Shown piece by piece: positions 50,512 through 59,006 of a DNA stretch of 62,010 nt. A model generated the notes under the pieces. That model saw only the letters and a list, made by a program, of their open reading frames with translations, did no database searches and was not told the DNA's origin. A program made the position numbers and the translations under genes. The stretch spans positions 1-62,010 of the forward strand of contig DCUZ01000065.1 of the NCBI GenBank assembly GCA_002327305.1, in the 5' to 3' direction. Each line of letters begins with the position of its first letter. Within the stretch, counting starts at the first letter, position 1. The DNA is from Holophagales bacterium UBA2201 (GTDB lineage Bacteria > Acidobacteriota > Thermoanaerobaculia > UBA2201).

Positions 50512-50889
50512 CTAGTCTCCAGCCCCCGGCCCGGGCCCGCCATGCATTCTGACGCGCCCTTCCTCAACGATCCAAAGCCACCCCTCCACAGGTTCTCGGT
50601 CGAGAAGCGGGATGATTCCGGACAGAATGGTAAGAAGATGCTGCCTGTCCTGAAAAGCCGGTCTTAGAACGATGACACCGGGGTGATGTTCCGGAGGATG
50701 GCGCCGGATGTCGGCAAAGCCGGCATCCAAGGTGATCACCGCGCGATGCTCGTTTGCGGTCAAGGTGGCGAGGGCGGAATCTGATATTCCTTTGATGTCC
50801 TGATCATGGACAGTCAGGGCGTCATGGCCTGCCCCACGGAGGAGTCCGGCGGCTTCTACAGGCAGATTTTCGTCAATTTTGAATTTCAC
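50512..50889 (-). CDS. DUF5615 PIN-like toxin
   Basis: 125 aa starting at GTG 50889, 4 bases after the DUF433 stop. KFKIDENLP (first acidic site), HDALTVHDQDIKG, and VITLDAGFADI (second acidic site) mark the DUF5615/Mut7-C PIN-like nucleases found with DUF433 antitoxins. Expected RNase-type toxin. Confidence 0.8.
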   Translation of the reverse strand: MKFKIDENLPVEAAGLLRGAGHDALTVHDQDIKGISDSALATLTANEHRAVITLDAGFADIRRHPPEHHPGVIVLRPAFQDRQHLLTILSGIIPLLDREPVEGWLWIVEEGRVRMHGGPGPGAGD

Positions 50890-50893
50890 CCTA

Positions 50894-51124
50894 TCAATGG
50901 GCGACGACCACGACCCGGTCGCCCGCCAACTCGGCCGCATAGGCCATCGCCGCCCGGATATCCTCAAGCGTCAGCGTTGGATAACTTTTTAAAATCTCCT
51001 CATTCGTAAGGCCGGCGGCAGCGTTATCCAGAATGACGGAAATCATGATCCGCGTTCCCTTGATGCAGGGCTTGCCGTGACAAATCCCCGGCTCTATGGA
51101 TACATGTTGTCTCCAATCAACCAT
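50894..51124 (-). CDS. DUF433 antitoxin
   Basis: 76 aa: ICHGKPCIKGTRI followed by ILDNAAAGLTNEEIL and SYPTLTLEDIRAAMAYA is the DUF433 helix-turn-helix pattern. AGGAG lies 5 bases before ATG 51124. Pairs with the adjacent PIN-like gene and likely represses the operon. Confidence 0.85.
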   Translation of the reverse strand: MVDWRQHVSIEPGICHGKPCIKGTRIMISVILDNAAAGLTNEEILKSYPTLTLEDIRAAMAYAAELAGDRVVVVAH

Positions 51125-51177
51125 AAAGTCTCCTTTCCAAAAGAATTTTACCACAGGCCCCTCCTCCCCCGTACCGC

Positions 51178-51420
51178 TTAAACGGCGGGCCTGATTTGAA
51201 GCGTGATGCCATCCACTTCCGGAAGGGGTTGATGCTGGGCGATCCTGAACAAAACCCATTCTTCCAGCACCTGCTCCAATTCCGCCCGGCATTTCTCGAG
51301 CGTCTCGGCATGGGCATACACACCGTCAAATCTCTGGATTTCGCCATAGTACCGATGATCGTCCGACAGGATTTCGTAGTGGGCGCGGTTCAGGGCTGAA
51401 TGGAGATACGTCATCAGCAT
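51178..51420 (-). CDS. HicB-like protein without HicA partner
   Basis: 80 aa. HYEILSDDHRYYGEIQRFDGVYAHAETLEKCRAELEQVLEEW fits the partial RNase-H-like fold of HicB antitoxins (IxxF..V.A.G.T.ee...l). AGGAG lies 6 bases before ATG 51420. No hicA-sized gene is adjacent on either side, so it is an orphan or a solitary regulator. Confidence 0.7.
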   Translation of the reverse strand: MLMTYLHSALNRAHYEILSDDHRYYGEIQRFDGVYAHAETLEKCRAELEQVLEEWVLFRIAQHQPLPEVDGITLQIRPAV

Positions 51421-51530
51421 GGTTTTCTCCTTTCAAAGTTAATGCTACCAGAACCGCAGGGCCATTGCAACGGCGCGGGGTCCGTTTCCGGAGGGACGGA
51501 ACGCGCCCTCCAGCCGTGGGGCGGGGGCCT

Positions 51531-51565
51531 AAAAACGAAAAGGGCGAACCCATCGGGCCGCCCTT
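51531..51565 (-). terminator. Intrinsic terminator of the ribosomal operon
   Basis: On the minus strand AAGGGCG pairs with CGCCCTT (51565-51559 with 51546-51540), followed by TTCGTTTTT (51539-51531). Lies 58 bases after the efp stop and closes the long ribosomal-protein transcript. Confidence 0.8.
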
Positions 51566-51623
51566 GCATCGCATCTTATTAAGCCTTCCCGCGTTCCCGC
51601 GTTAAGCCTTCCCGCGAGCGCGC

Positions 51624-52184
51624 TCAGGCGCGCTCTAAGTATTTCCCGTCGCGGGTGTCCACCTTGATCTTCTGCCCGACGTCCACGAACTGCGGCACCT
51701 GGACGACGAGGCCGGTGTTGGTCTTGGCCGGTTTGTAGGAGGCCGTGGCGGTGGCCCCCTTGAGCTGGGGCTGGGTCTCGATCACCTCCAGGACGACCGT
51801 GGTGGGGAGGTCCACGGAAACGGGGTTCCCCTCGTAAAAGAACATCGACACTTCCTGGTCCGGCAGAAGGTACGGAAGGGCCTCGCCCAGGGCCTCGTCC
51901 TGCAGGGCCATCTGGTCGTAGGTCTCGGTATTCATGAAATGGTGGCCATGGGGGTCCGAGTAGAGGTATTGCATCGTGTGCTGGTCCAGCTCGGCCTTCT
52001 CCACCTTGTCGTCGCTGGAGAACCGCTTCTCCACCTGGGAGCCGGTCTTGAGGTTGCGCATCTTGACGTGGATGATGGCGCGCCAGTTTCCGGGGGTGAC
52101 ATGGTCCATGGTCATGACGCGGTGCAGGGTCCCCTCGTACTGCAGGATCATCCCCGACCGGATCTGGGTGGCGTTGATGAGCAT
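51624..52184 (-). CDS. efp: Translation elongation factor P with Asn at the loop tip
   Basis: 186 aa, three beta-barrel domains. Relieves ribosome stalling at polyproline. Loop I reads VTPGNWRA (residues 29-36), so the position equal to E. coli Lys34 (PGKGQ) is Asn33. No modified Lys or Arg is available there. Starts 4 bases after rplQ and is the last gene of the operon, likely by translational coupling. Confidence 0.93.
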   Translation of the reverse strand: MLINATQIRSGMILQYEGTLHRVMTMDHVTPGNWRAIIHVKMRNLKTGSQVEKRFSSDDKVEKAELDQHTMQYLYSDPHGHHFMNTETYDQMALQDEALGEALPYLLPDQEVSMFFYEGNPVSVDLPTTVVLEVIETQPQLKGATATASYKPAKTNTGLVVQVPQFVDVGQKIKVDTRDGKYLERA

Positions 52185-52188
52185 GGGG

Positions 52189-52728
52189 CTAATCGACCTT
52201 GGCGGCCTTCTTGGCTGGGGCCTTGGCCTTCGGCTCCGCTTTGGGCTTGGCCGTTGGCTTCTTTTCCGCCCCGGCCTTGGGCTTGGACTTGCTCTCGGGG
52301 GCCTTCTTCTCGGCCTTGCCTTCGGCCGCCGCTTTCTCCTTGCCCTTCCCCTTCTTGGCCTTGGGCTTGAACTTGAAGTCCACGAACTCCAGGATGGCCT
52401 CCTCGGCCGCGTCGCCGCGGCGGACCCCCAGCTTCAGGATGCGGGTGTAGCCGCCCGAGCGGTCGATGAACCGCGGCGCGACCTCCTCGAACACCTTCTT
52501 GACCAGGGCGTGGTCGGGAAGGTACCGGTACACCATCCGCTTGGAATGGAGGCTTTCCCTCTTGCTCCAGGTGACGATGCGCTCGGCGAAGGGCTTGATC
52601 TCCTTGGCCTTCTCCACGGTGGTGACGATGCGTCCGGCCTTGAAGAATCCGACCAGGAGGTTCCGGAACATGGCGAGGCGGTGCTTCGTGGTCCGCCCCA
52701 GCTTGCGGGTACCGACGCCGTGTCTCAT
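52189..52728 (-). CDS. rplQ: Ribosomal protein L17 with long Lys/Ala-rich tail
   Basis: 179 aa. Residues 1-about 118 are normal L17 (MRHGVGTRKLGRTTKHR, RIVTWSKRESLHSKR). About 60 extra residues form a repetitive tail of KPKA/KKAPESKSK units, low complexity and highly basic. GGAGA precedes ATG 52728. Confidence 0.96.
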   Translation of the reverse strand: MRHGVGTRKLGRTTKHRLAMFRNLLVGFFKAGRIVTTVEKAKEIKPFAERIVTWSKRESLHSKRMVYRYLPDHALVKKVFEEVAPRFIDRSGGYTRILKLGVRRGDAAEEAILEFVDFKFKPKAKKGKGKEKAAAEGKAEKKAPESKSKPKAGAEKKPTAKPKAEPKAKAPAKKAAKVD

Positions 52729-52731
52729 GGG

Positions 52732-53700
52732 CTATTCTCCTTTGCCGGCCTTGAGGGTGTAGCCGAGGGTCTCCAGGGCCTTGATGATGTCGTCCACCGA
52801 CTTGCGCCCCAGGTTCTTGATGTCCTTGATCTCGTTGTCGGTCATCGAAACCAGCCTCTTGAGGGTGTCGACCCCGGCGTTCTTGAGGCAGTTGATGGCC
52901 CGGGTGGAAATGTCCAGTTCGTCCACGGGCCGGTCCAGCGGATCGTCGACGAAGCCGCGCGGGACCACGAGGGGTTCCTCCTCCTTCTTCCCGTCTCCCG
53001 TGGGTTCGGGCTCCAGCTTGAAGAGGTCCACGTGCTGGTTGAGCAGGCCGGCGGCGTATTGAAGGGCCTCCAGGGGCGAGACGGCGCCGTTGGTCCAGAT
53101 CTCCAGGTCCAGCTTCTCATAGGTGGAAACGCGCCCCACGCGGGCGGGGCTGACGCGGAAATTGACCTTCTTGACCGGGCTGTGGATGGAATCCAGACAG
53201 ACGTAATGCACGTCCAGATCCTCCTCCTTGTTGTCCTCGGCGGAGACATACCCGCGGCTGGATCGGACGCGGCACCACAGTTCCAGCTCCCCATCGGCGT
53301 CGAGCGTGGCGATGGGGCAGGCGGGGTCCACCAGGGTGACGGCGCTGTCGGCGTCGAAGTGGCCGGCCCGGACCAGCTGCTGCCCGGCGATCTTGAGGTG
53401 CAGGATGCGGGGCTCCTCCCCATGCAGGATCATGGGGATATTCTTGAGGTTGAGGACGATGTGCGTCACGTCCTCCTGCACCCCGGGCACGGTGGAGAAC
53501 TCGTGAAGCACCCCGGCGATCTTGACGGCGCTGACGGCCGCCCCGGGGACCGAGGAGAGGAGGATCCGCCGAAGGGCGTTTCCCACGGTGGTGGCCCAGC
53601 CCCGTTCAAAGGGCTGACAGACGAACCGGGTGTACCGCCCGGAGGCGGTATCGGCATGGAAGGCGATCTTCGTGGGCATGTGGAACTTGGGTTCGGGCAT
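52732..53700 (-). CDS. rpoA: RNA polymerase alpha subunit
   Basis: 322 aa. N-terminal assembly domain (ERGWATTVGNALRRILLSS) and C-terminal DNA-binding domain (SVDDIIKALETLGYTL, HhH). AGGAGGT precedes ATG 53700. Confidence 0.98.
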   Translation of the reverse strand: MPEPKFHMPTKIAFHADTASGRYTRFVCQPFERGWATTVGNALRRILLSSVPGAAVSAVKIAGVLHEFSTVPGVQEDVTHIVLNLKNIPMILHGEEPRILHLKIAGQQLVRAGHFDADSAVTLVDPACPIATLDADGELELWCRVRSSRGYVSAEDNKEEDLDVHYVCLDSIHSPVKKVNFRVSPARVGRVSTYEKLDLEIWTNGAVSPLEALQYAAGLLNQHVDLFKLEPEPTGDGKKEEEPLVVPRGFVDDPLDRPVDELDISTRAINCLKNAGVDTLKRLVSMTDNEIKDIKNLGRKSVDDIIKALETLGYTLKAGKGE

Positions 53701-53766
53701 TCCCGACCTCCTTGATTACTGCGCGGCGCTGATCCCCCCCACGGGGGGGATGGTTGGATAGATCAT

Positions 53767-54393
53767 CTACTTGGAGTAGAGCTCGACGACCAACTGTTCC
53801 TGGAAGGGCAGCTTCATGTCCTCGCGCGAAGGGACCGCCACCACTTTTCCGGCGTATTCGGTCCGGTCCATCTCCAGCCAGGAGGGGATCCCCCGCCCGC
53901 CCGCCGATTCGAGGTTGGAGAGGATGACGGCGTTGGTCCTGGACTTCTCGCGCAGGACCACCGCGTGCCCCACCCTCACCTCGAAGGAGGGAATGTTGAC
54001 CTTGCGCCCGTCAATCTGGATGTGTCCGTGGCGGACGAGCTGGCGGGCCTGGGACCGGGACGAGGCGAACCCCAGCTGGAAGACCACATTGTCCAGCCGT
54101 CGCTCCAGCAGGGACAGCAGGTTCTCGCCGGTGACACCCTTCATGTTCTGGGCGCGCTCGAACGTGCGGCGGAACTGCTTTTCCATGAGCGCATAGTAGT
54201 TGCGGATCTTCTGCTTTTCCTGGAGCTGGAGTGCGTAGCCGACGACCTTGCGGTTTTTCTGGCCGTGCTGGCCGGGGGCGTAATTGCGCCGCTCGATGGC
54301 GCACTTTTCCTTGTAGCAACGCTCCCCTTTGAGGAAGAGCTTCATGCCGAGGCGTCGGCAGAGGCGGCAGGCGGAACCGGTATAGCGGGCCAA
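53767..54393 (-). CDS. rpsD: Ribosomal protein S4, zinc-type, TTG start
   Basis: 208 aa. CRLC...CYKEKC gives a four-cysteine zinc site (C+ form). S4 RNA-binding domain at about 95-160. Start codon is TTG 54393, with AAGGAGG 6 bases upstream. Confidence 0.98.
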   Translation of the reverse strand: MARYTGSACRLCRRLGMKLFLKGERCYKEKCAIERRNYAPGQHGQKNRKVVGYALQLQEKQKIRNYYALMEKQFRRTFERAQNMKGVTGENLLSLLERRLDNVVFQLGFASSRSQARQLVRHGHIQIDGRKVNIPSFEVRVGHAVVLREKSRTNAVILSNLESAGGRGIPSWLEMDRTEYAGKVVAVPSREDMKLPFQEQLVVELYSK

Positions 54394-54404
54394 GGGGGGC
54401 CTCC

Positions 54405-54806
54405 TTAAACGCGGCGCCGCTTGGGCGCGCGGCAGCCGTTGTGCGGGATGGGGGTGGTGTCCCGGATGGACTTGACGTCGATCCCCTCGGCCTGGAGCGA
54501 GCGCAGGGCGCTCTCGCGGCCGGAGCCGGGGCCGTTGATCTCCACCTCGACGCTGCGGACCCCCAGGTCCTTGGCCTGCTTGGCCACATCCTGGGCGGCG
54601 AGCTGCGCGGCGAACGGCGTCCCCTTGCGGGAACCCTTGAAGCCGATCTTCCCGCCCGAGGACCAGGTGAGGACGTTTCCGGCCATGTCGGTGACGGCGA
54701 CGATGGTGTTGTTGAAGGTGGAACGGATGGAAACCCGCGCGTGCGGGAGGACCACCCGGTCCTTCTTCTTGGTCTTCTTTGCGGCGGTTTTCTTCGCTTT
54801 AACCAT
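54405..54806 (-). CDS. rpsK: Ribosomal protein S11
   Basis: 133 aa; STFNNTIVAVTDMAGN and KGSRKGTPFAAQLAA. Lys-rich N-terminal arm. GGAG precedes ATG 54806. Confidence 0.98.
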   Translation of the reverse strand: MVKAKKTAAKKTKKKDRVVLPHARVSIRSTFNNTIVAVTDMAGNVLTWSSGGKIGFKGSRKGTPFAAQLAAQDVAKQAKDLGVRSVEVEINGPGSGRESALRSLQAEGIDVKSIRDTTPIPHNGCRAPKRRRV

Positions 54807-54821
54807 GGTTGCTCCTTCAGC

Positions 54822-55208
54822 CTACTTCTTGGTGGCTTTCTTCTTGCCGGCGATGGCCATGCGCCGCGGCCCCTTCCGGGTGCGGGCGTTGGTGTGCGTC
54901 CGCTGTCCGCGGGTGGGCAGGCCGCGTCTGTGGCGCATGCCGCGGTAGCAGCCGATATCCTGGAGGCGCTTGATGTTGGACGAGACCTTCTGACGGAGCT
55001 CGCCCTCCACCGTGACCTCCTTGTCCTGGATCACCCTGCCGATCATCTGGGTCTGGGCCTCCGAGAGGTCCTTGACCCGGACCTGCGGTTCCACACCGGC
55101 CTGCTTGAGCACCCAAGCCGATTTGGCCGGCCCGATGCCGTAGATGTAGGTCAGGGCGACGTCGATGCGCTTGTTGGGGGGCAGATCGATACCTGAAATA
55201 CGCGCCAT
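54822..55208 (-). CDS. rpsM: Ribosomal protein S13
   Basis: 128 aa; MARISGIDLPPNKRIDVAL, YRGMRHRRGLPTRGQRT. GGGAGGA precedes ATG 55208. Confidence 0.98.
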   Translation of the reverse strand: MARISGIDLPPNKRIDVALTYIYGIGPAKSAWVLKQAGVEPQVRVKDLSEAQTQMIGRVIQDKEVTVEGELRQKVSSNIKRLQDIGCYRGMRHRRGLPTRGQRTHTNARTRKGPRRMAIAGKKKATKK

Positions 55209-55223
55209 AGGGGTCCTCCCGGG

Positions 55224-55337
55224 TTATCCCTGCCGCTGCTTGTGCTTGGGGTTGGCGCAGATGACGCGCACCACTCCCCGGCGGCGGATGATCTTGCACT
55301 TGACGCAGATCTTTTTGACAGAGGCTCGGACTTTCAT
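55224..55337 (-). CDS. rpmJ: Ribosomal protein L36, zinc-type
   Basis: 37 aa: MKVRASVKKICVKCKIIRR then VICANPKHKQRQG. CxxC, Cys and His ligands intact. AGGA precedes ATG 55337, between rpsM and infA. Confidence 0.97.
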   Translation of the reverse strand: MKVRASVKKICVKCKIIRRRGVVRVICANPKHKQRQG

Positions 55338-55347
55338 GGTGTTCCTC

Positions 55348-55566
55348 CTATTTGTAACGGTAGATGATGCGCCCGCGCGTCAGGTCGTAGGGCGTCAACT
55401 CCACCAAGACCTTGTCCCCAGGGAGAATGCGGATGAAGTGCTTGCGCATCTTTCCCGAGACATGGGCCAGCACGCGTCGGCTGTTCTCCAATTCGACCCA
55501 GAACCGGGCGTTGGGAAGCAGTTCCACCACCGTTCCCATGACCTCGATCGTCTCTTCTTTGCCCAT
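55348..55566 (-). CDS. infA: Translation initiation factor IF-1
   Basis: 72 aa OB-fold; IEVMGTVVELLPNARFWVEL and LTRGRIIYRYK. GGGAGGT precedes ATG 55566. Confidence 0.98.
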   Translation of the reverse strand: MGKEETIEVMGTVVELLPNARFWVELENSRRVLAHVSGKMRKHFIRILPGDKVLVELTPYDLTRGRIIYRYK

Positions 55567-55571
55567 AGTCC

Positions 55572-56339
55572 TTACCTCCCAGCCAGGCCCAAAATCCGGG
55601 CCCCCGAGGAGGTGACGGCCACGCTGAACTCGAAATGCGCGGCCATTTTACCATCATTCGTCCGGGCCGTCCAGCCGTCATCGTCGATCGAGACCCCGTT
55701 CCCGCCCTCGCAGACCATCGGCTCGATGGCCAGAACCATCCCCTCAAGCAGTTCCGGTCCGTCGCCGGGCCGGCCGAAATTGGGGACCTGGGGCGGCTCA
55801 TGCATCCGCGTCCCGATGCCGTGCCCCACGAAGTCGCGGATCACGCTGAAGCCGTTCTCCTCGGCGTGGGTCTGCACGGCGTTCCCGATGTCCCCGACGG
55901 TGCTTCCCGGCCGCGTCTGTTCCACGGCGCGGTCGAGGCACTCCCGGGTCACGGTCACGAGCCGGCGGGCGCCGGGGTCCACCTCCCCCACCGTCACGGT
56001 GAGGGCGGCGTCGCCGCAGTAGCCCCGCCAGGTCACGCCGAAATCCACGCTCACCAGGTCGCCCTCCCGGATGATGGCCCGGACGGAGGGGATGCCGTGG
56101 ACGATGACATCGTTGATGGAGACGCAGAGCGACTTGGGATAGCCGCTGTAACCCTTGAAGGAGGGGACGGCGCCGCGGCGGAGGCATTCCCGCTCGGCGA
56201 TGTCGTCGAGGGCCTGGGTCGTGACGCCCGGCTTCACCGCCGCGGCCACGGCGTCGAGCACCTCCCAGACGATCCGGTTGGCCTCGTCCATGATCTCGAT
56301 CTCCGCCCCCGTCTTGAGGGGAATGGCCGGCTTGCTCAT
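55572..56339 (-). CDS. map: Methionine aminopeptidase type I
   Basis: 255 aa. Metal ligands in VSVDFGV, GDAAL, GHGIGTRMHEPP and the C-terminal Glu segments. Removes initiator Met. ATG 56339 overlaps the adk stop by 4 bases. Confidence 0.96.
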   Translation of the reverse strand: MSKPAIPLKTGAEIEIMDEANRIVWEVLDAVAAAVKPGVTTQALDDIAERECLRRGAVPSFKGYSGYPKSLCVSINDVIVHGIPSVRAIIREGDLVSVDFGVTWRGYCGDAALTVTVGEVDPGARRLVTVTRECLDRAVEQTRPGSTVGDIGNAVQTHAEENGFSVIRDFVGHGIGTRMHEPPQVPNFGRPGDGPELLEGMVLAIEPMVCEGGNGVSIDDDGWTARTNDGKMAAHFEFSVAVTSSGARILGLAGR

Positions 56340-56995
56340 GCGCCCGGCTCCCCCAGGATGGCCCGCAATTGGACCTGGATGGTTTCGATGCCGCCCAGGG
56401 CGATGATATGGCGCAGGAGCTTTCGCTTCTCGTAATGCTCCACCAGGGGATGCGTGCTGGCGGCGTAGACCTTGAGGCGTTCGCGCACGACCGCCTCGGT
56501 GTCGTCGAGCCGCTGGATGAGCCCCTGGCCGCAGGCGTCGCAGAGGCCGTCCGCCGCGGGCGGGCTTACCTTGAGATGGTACACCCGGCCGCACCCGGGA
56601 CAGGAGCGCCTCAGCGCGAGGCGGGCGACCAGTTCGTCCTCGGGAACGTCCAGGAAAAGAGCGTGGTCCAGTTTGCGGCCCAGTCCGTCCAGCATCCCTT
56701 CCAGGGCCTCGGCCTGGCCCAGGGTGCGGGGAAAGCCGTCCAGGAGGAATCCCTTTTCCCCGCCTTCTTCCAGCCGCGCCCTGACCATCCCCAGGATGAG
56801 CGCGTCGGGGACCAGGCCGCCCGCGTCCATGAATCCCTTGGCCTCCTTCCCGAGGGGGGTTCCCCGGCGCACTTCGTCGCGCAGGAGGTCCCCGGTGGAG
56901 AGGTGCTGGAGGGCGTAGGCCCCGGCCAAGCGGGCCGCCTGGGTCCCTTTCCCGGAACCCGGGGCCCCCAGAAGGATGAGCCCGAGACCGGCCAT
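56336..56995 (-). CDS. adk: Adenylate kinase, zinc-LID type
   Basis: 219 aa. P-loop GAPGSGKGTQ, STGDLLRDEV, LDGFPRTLGQAE. The LID carries CPGCG...CDACG, a four-Cys zinc site. Its start overlaps the secY stop by one base (TGATG). Confidence 0.97.
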   Translation of the reverse strand: MAGLGLILLGAPGSGKGTQAARLAGAYALQHLSTGDLLRDEVRRGTPLGKEAKGFMDAGGLVPDALILGMVRARLEEGGEKGFLLDGFPRTLGQAEALEGMLDGLGRKLDHALFLDVPEDELVARLALRRSCPGCGRVYHLKVSPPAADGLCDACGQGLIQRLDDTEAVVRERLKVYAASTHPLVEHYEKRKLLRHIIALGGIETIQVQLRAILGEPGA

Positions 56996-58374
56996 CAGCG
57001 CCGTCCCCGCAGGCGGACCCGCTTGAGGAACCCGTCGTAGTGGCGCATGATCAGCTGGCTCTCGATCTGGTTGAGGGTGTCCATGGCGACGCCGACGACG
57101 ATGAGGAGGCTGGTGCCTCCGAAGTAGAACTTGATGCCCATCCCCTCGGTGACCCATTGGGGGAGGATCTCGTCCAGCCAGGGCCCGACGCCCGGGATGG
57201 ACTGGACCTTGAAGCCGGTCATCATCAACTCGGGAAGGATGGCGATGGCCGCCAGGTAGAAGGCCCCGATGAAGGTGATGCGCGAAAGGGTCCTGTCGAT
57301 GAACTCCGCGGTGGCCTTCCCGGGCCGGATCCCCGGGATGAAGCCGCCGTACTTGCGCATGTTGTCGGCGGTGTCCACCGGATTGAAGATGATGGAGGTG
57401 TAGAAGTAGCAGAAGAAGATGATGAGCCCCACGTAGAGCAGGTTATAGAGGGGCTCGCCGTAGGAGAACTGGTGGGCGATGGTCTGCATCACCGGCACCT
57501 TGACCATGGCGGCCACGGTGGAGGGGAACTGCACCACCGAGGCGGCGAAGATGATGGGGATGACGCCGCCCGTGTTCAGCTTCAGCGGGAGGTAGGTGTT
57601 GGCGCCGCCGTAGACGCGGCGGCCCACCTGCCGCTTGGCGTACTGGATGGGGATGCGCCGCTGGGCCCGCTCCATGAAGACGATGAACCCCACCACGGCC
57701 ACCATGAAGACGATCAGGAGGGCGACCTTGAAAATGTTGGTGGCGCCGCTGCGGAAGTCCTCGAAGGTGGCGACGATGCCGCCGGGGATCCCCACGATGA
57801 TGCCGGCGTAGATGATCAGCGAGATGCCGTTGCCGATCCCCCGCTCGCTGATCTGCTCGCCCAGCCACATGATGAAGGCGGTCCCGGTGGTCAGGGTGAT
57901 CATGGTGAGGAGGCGGAATCCCCATCCCGGCTCGGGGATGAGGGGAAGGCCGCCGGGGGAGGTCTGACGCTCGATGAAGATGGCGATGCCGAAGGACTGG
58001 AGGATGGAGATGCCCATCGTGCCGTAGCGGGTGTACTGGGTGATCTTGCGCTTCCCCAGCTCCCCCTCCTTGGAGAGCTTCTCCAGGTAGGGCCAGACGA
58101 CGGTGAGGAGCTGGAGGATGATCGAGGCGGAGATGTAGGGCATGATGCCCAGGGCGAAAATGGTCATGCGCCCCATGGCGCCGCCGGAGAACATGTTGAT
58201 GAACCCGACGACGGTCCCCTCGAACTGCCGGAAGAACTCCGCCAGGGCGGTGGGGTCGATGCCCGGGGTGGGGATGACCGCTCCGACGCGGTAGACCGCC
58301 AGCAGGGCGAGGGTGAAGATCACCCGCTTCCTCAAGTCCGGGATGGCGATGATGTTCCGGACGCTATCGAACAC
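56995..58374 (-). CDS. secY: SecY protein translocase channel
   Basis: 459 aa, ten helices. Plug helix region and RITIFALGIMPYISASI-type pore segment are present; cytoplasmic loop QVGRRVYGG. GTG start at 58374, one base after rplO. Confidence 0.97.
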   Translation of the reverse strand: MFDSVRNIIAIPDLRKRVIFTLALLAVYRVGAVIPTPGIDPTALAEFFRQFEGTVVGFINMFSGGAMGRMTIFALGIMPYISASIILQLLTVVWPYLEKLSKEGELGKRKITQYTRYGTMGISILQSFGIAIFIERQTSPGGLPLIPEPGWGFRLLTMITLTTGTAFIMWLGEQISERGIGNGISLIIYAGIIVGIPGGIVATFEDFRSGATNIFKVALLIVFMVAVVGFIVFMERAQRRIPIQYAKRQVGRRVYGGANTYLPLKLNTGGVIPIIFAASVVQFPSTVAAMVKVPVMQTIAHQFSYGEPLYNLLYVGLIIFFCYFYTSIIFNPVDTADNMRKYGGFIPGIRPGKATAEFIDRTLSRITFIGAFYLAAIAILPELMMTGFKVQSIPGVGPWLDEILPQWVTEGMGIKFYFGGTSLLIVVGVAMDTLNQIESQLIMRHYDGFLKRVRLRGRR

Positions 58375-58375
58375 C

Positions 58376-58813
58376 TTAGATCACCTCGCAGGTTCCGCCG
58401 ACGGCCTCGATCTTCTCCCGGGCCGTCTTGGAGAACTGGTGAGCCACGACGTGGATGGACTTTTCGAGCGCGCCGGTGCCGAGGATCTTGACGCCGGCCT
58501 TCATCTTCTTCACAAGACCGCTCTCCACCATCTTCTGCAGGTCCACCTTGGTCCCCTTCCGGAACTCGTTGAGGTCGCCCACGTTGACGATGGCGAACTC
58601 CTTCTTGAAGATGTTGGTGAAGCCGCGCTTGGGGATCCGGCGGATCAGCGGCATCTGCCCCCCTTCGAAACCGGGACGCATGGAGGAGCCGGAGCGGGAC
58701 CAGAAGCCCTTGTGGCCGCGGGCCGCGGTCTTGCCGTGGCCCGAGCCCGGGCCCCGGCCGATCCGTTTGCGCTTGTGGGTGGCGCCTTTGGCGGGTTTGA
58801 GCGTGTTCAGCAT
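58376..58813 (-). CDS. rplO: Ribosomal protein L15
   Basis: 145 aa; GRGPGSGHGKTAARGHKG and FEGGQMPLIRRIPKRGF. GGAG precedes ATG 58813. Confidence 0.98.
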   Translation of the reverse strand: MLNTLKPAKGATHKRKRIGRGPGSGHGKTAARGHKGFWSRSGSSMRPGFEGGQMPLIRRIPKRGFTNIFKKEFAIVNVGDLNEFRKGTKVDLQKMVESGLVKKMKAGVKILGTGALEKSIHVVAHQFSKTAREKIEAVGGTCEVI

Positions 58814-58817
58814 GGGA

Positions 58818-59006
58818 TCACTCCTCGACGATCTCGACGAGATGGGGGATGCGGGCGATCAGGCCCCGCAGTTCGCGGGTGTCCTGCCGCGTGACGGTGT
58901 GCCCGATGCGGCGGAGACCGATGCCCTTGAGGCATTCCTTCTGCCGCTCGGTGCATTTGGCCTTGCCGCGGACCTGACGGATGGTGAGGGATTTGGCCTT
59001 CTTCAC
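58818..59006 (-). CDS. rpmD: Ribosomal protein L30
   Basis: 62 aa; LKGIGLRRIGHTVTRQD. GTG start overlaps the rpsE stop (GTGA). Confidence 0.97.
   Translation of the reverse strand: MKKAKSLTIRQVRGKAKCTERQKECLKGIGLRRIGHTVTRQDTRELRGLIARIPHLVEIVEE

Noticed and set aside
51125..51177. A hicA partner next to the HicB-like gene
   Set aside because: Only 53 bases are available on that side and no HicA-like frame is found on the other side.
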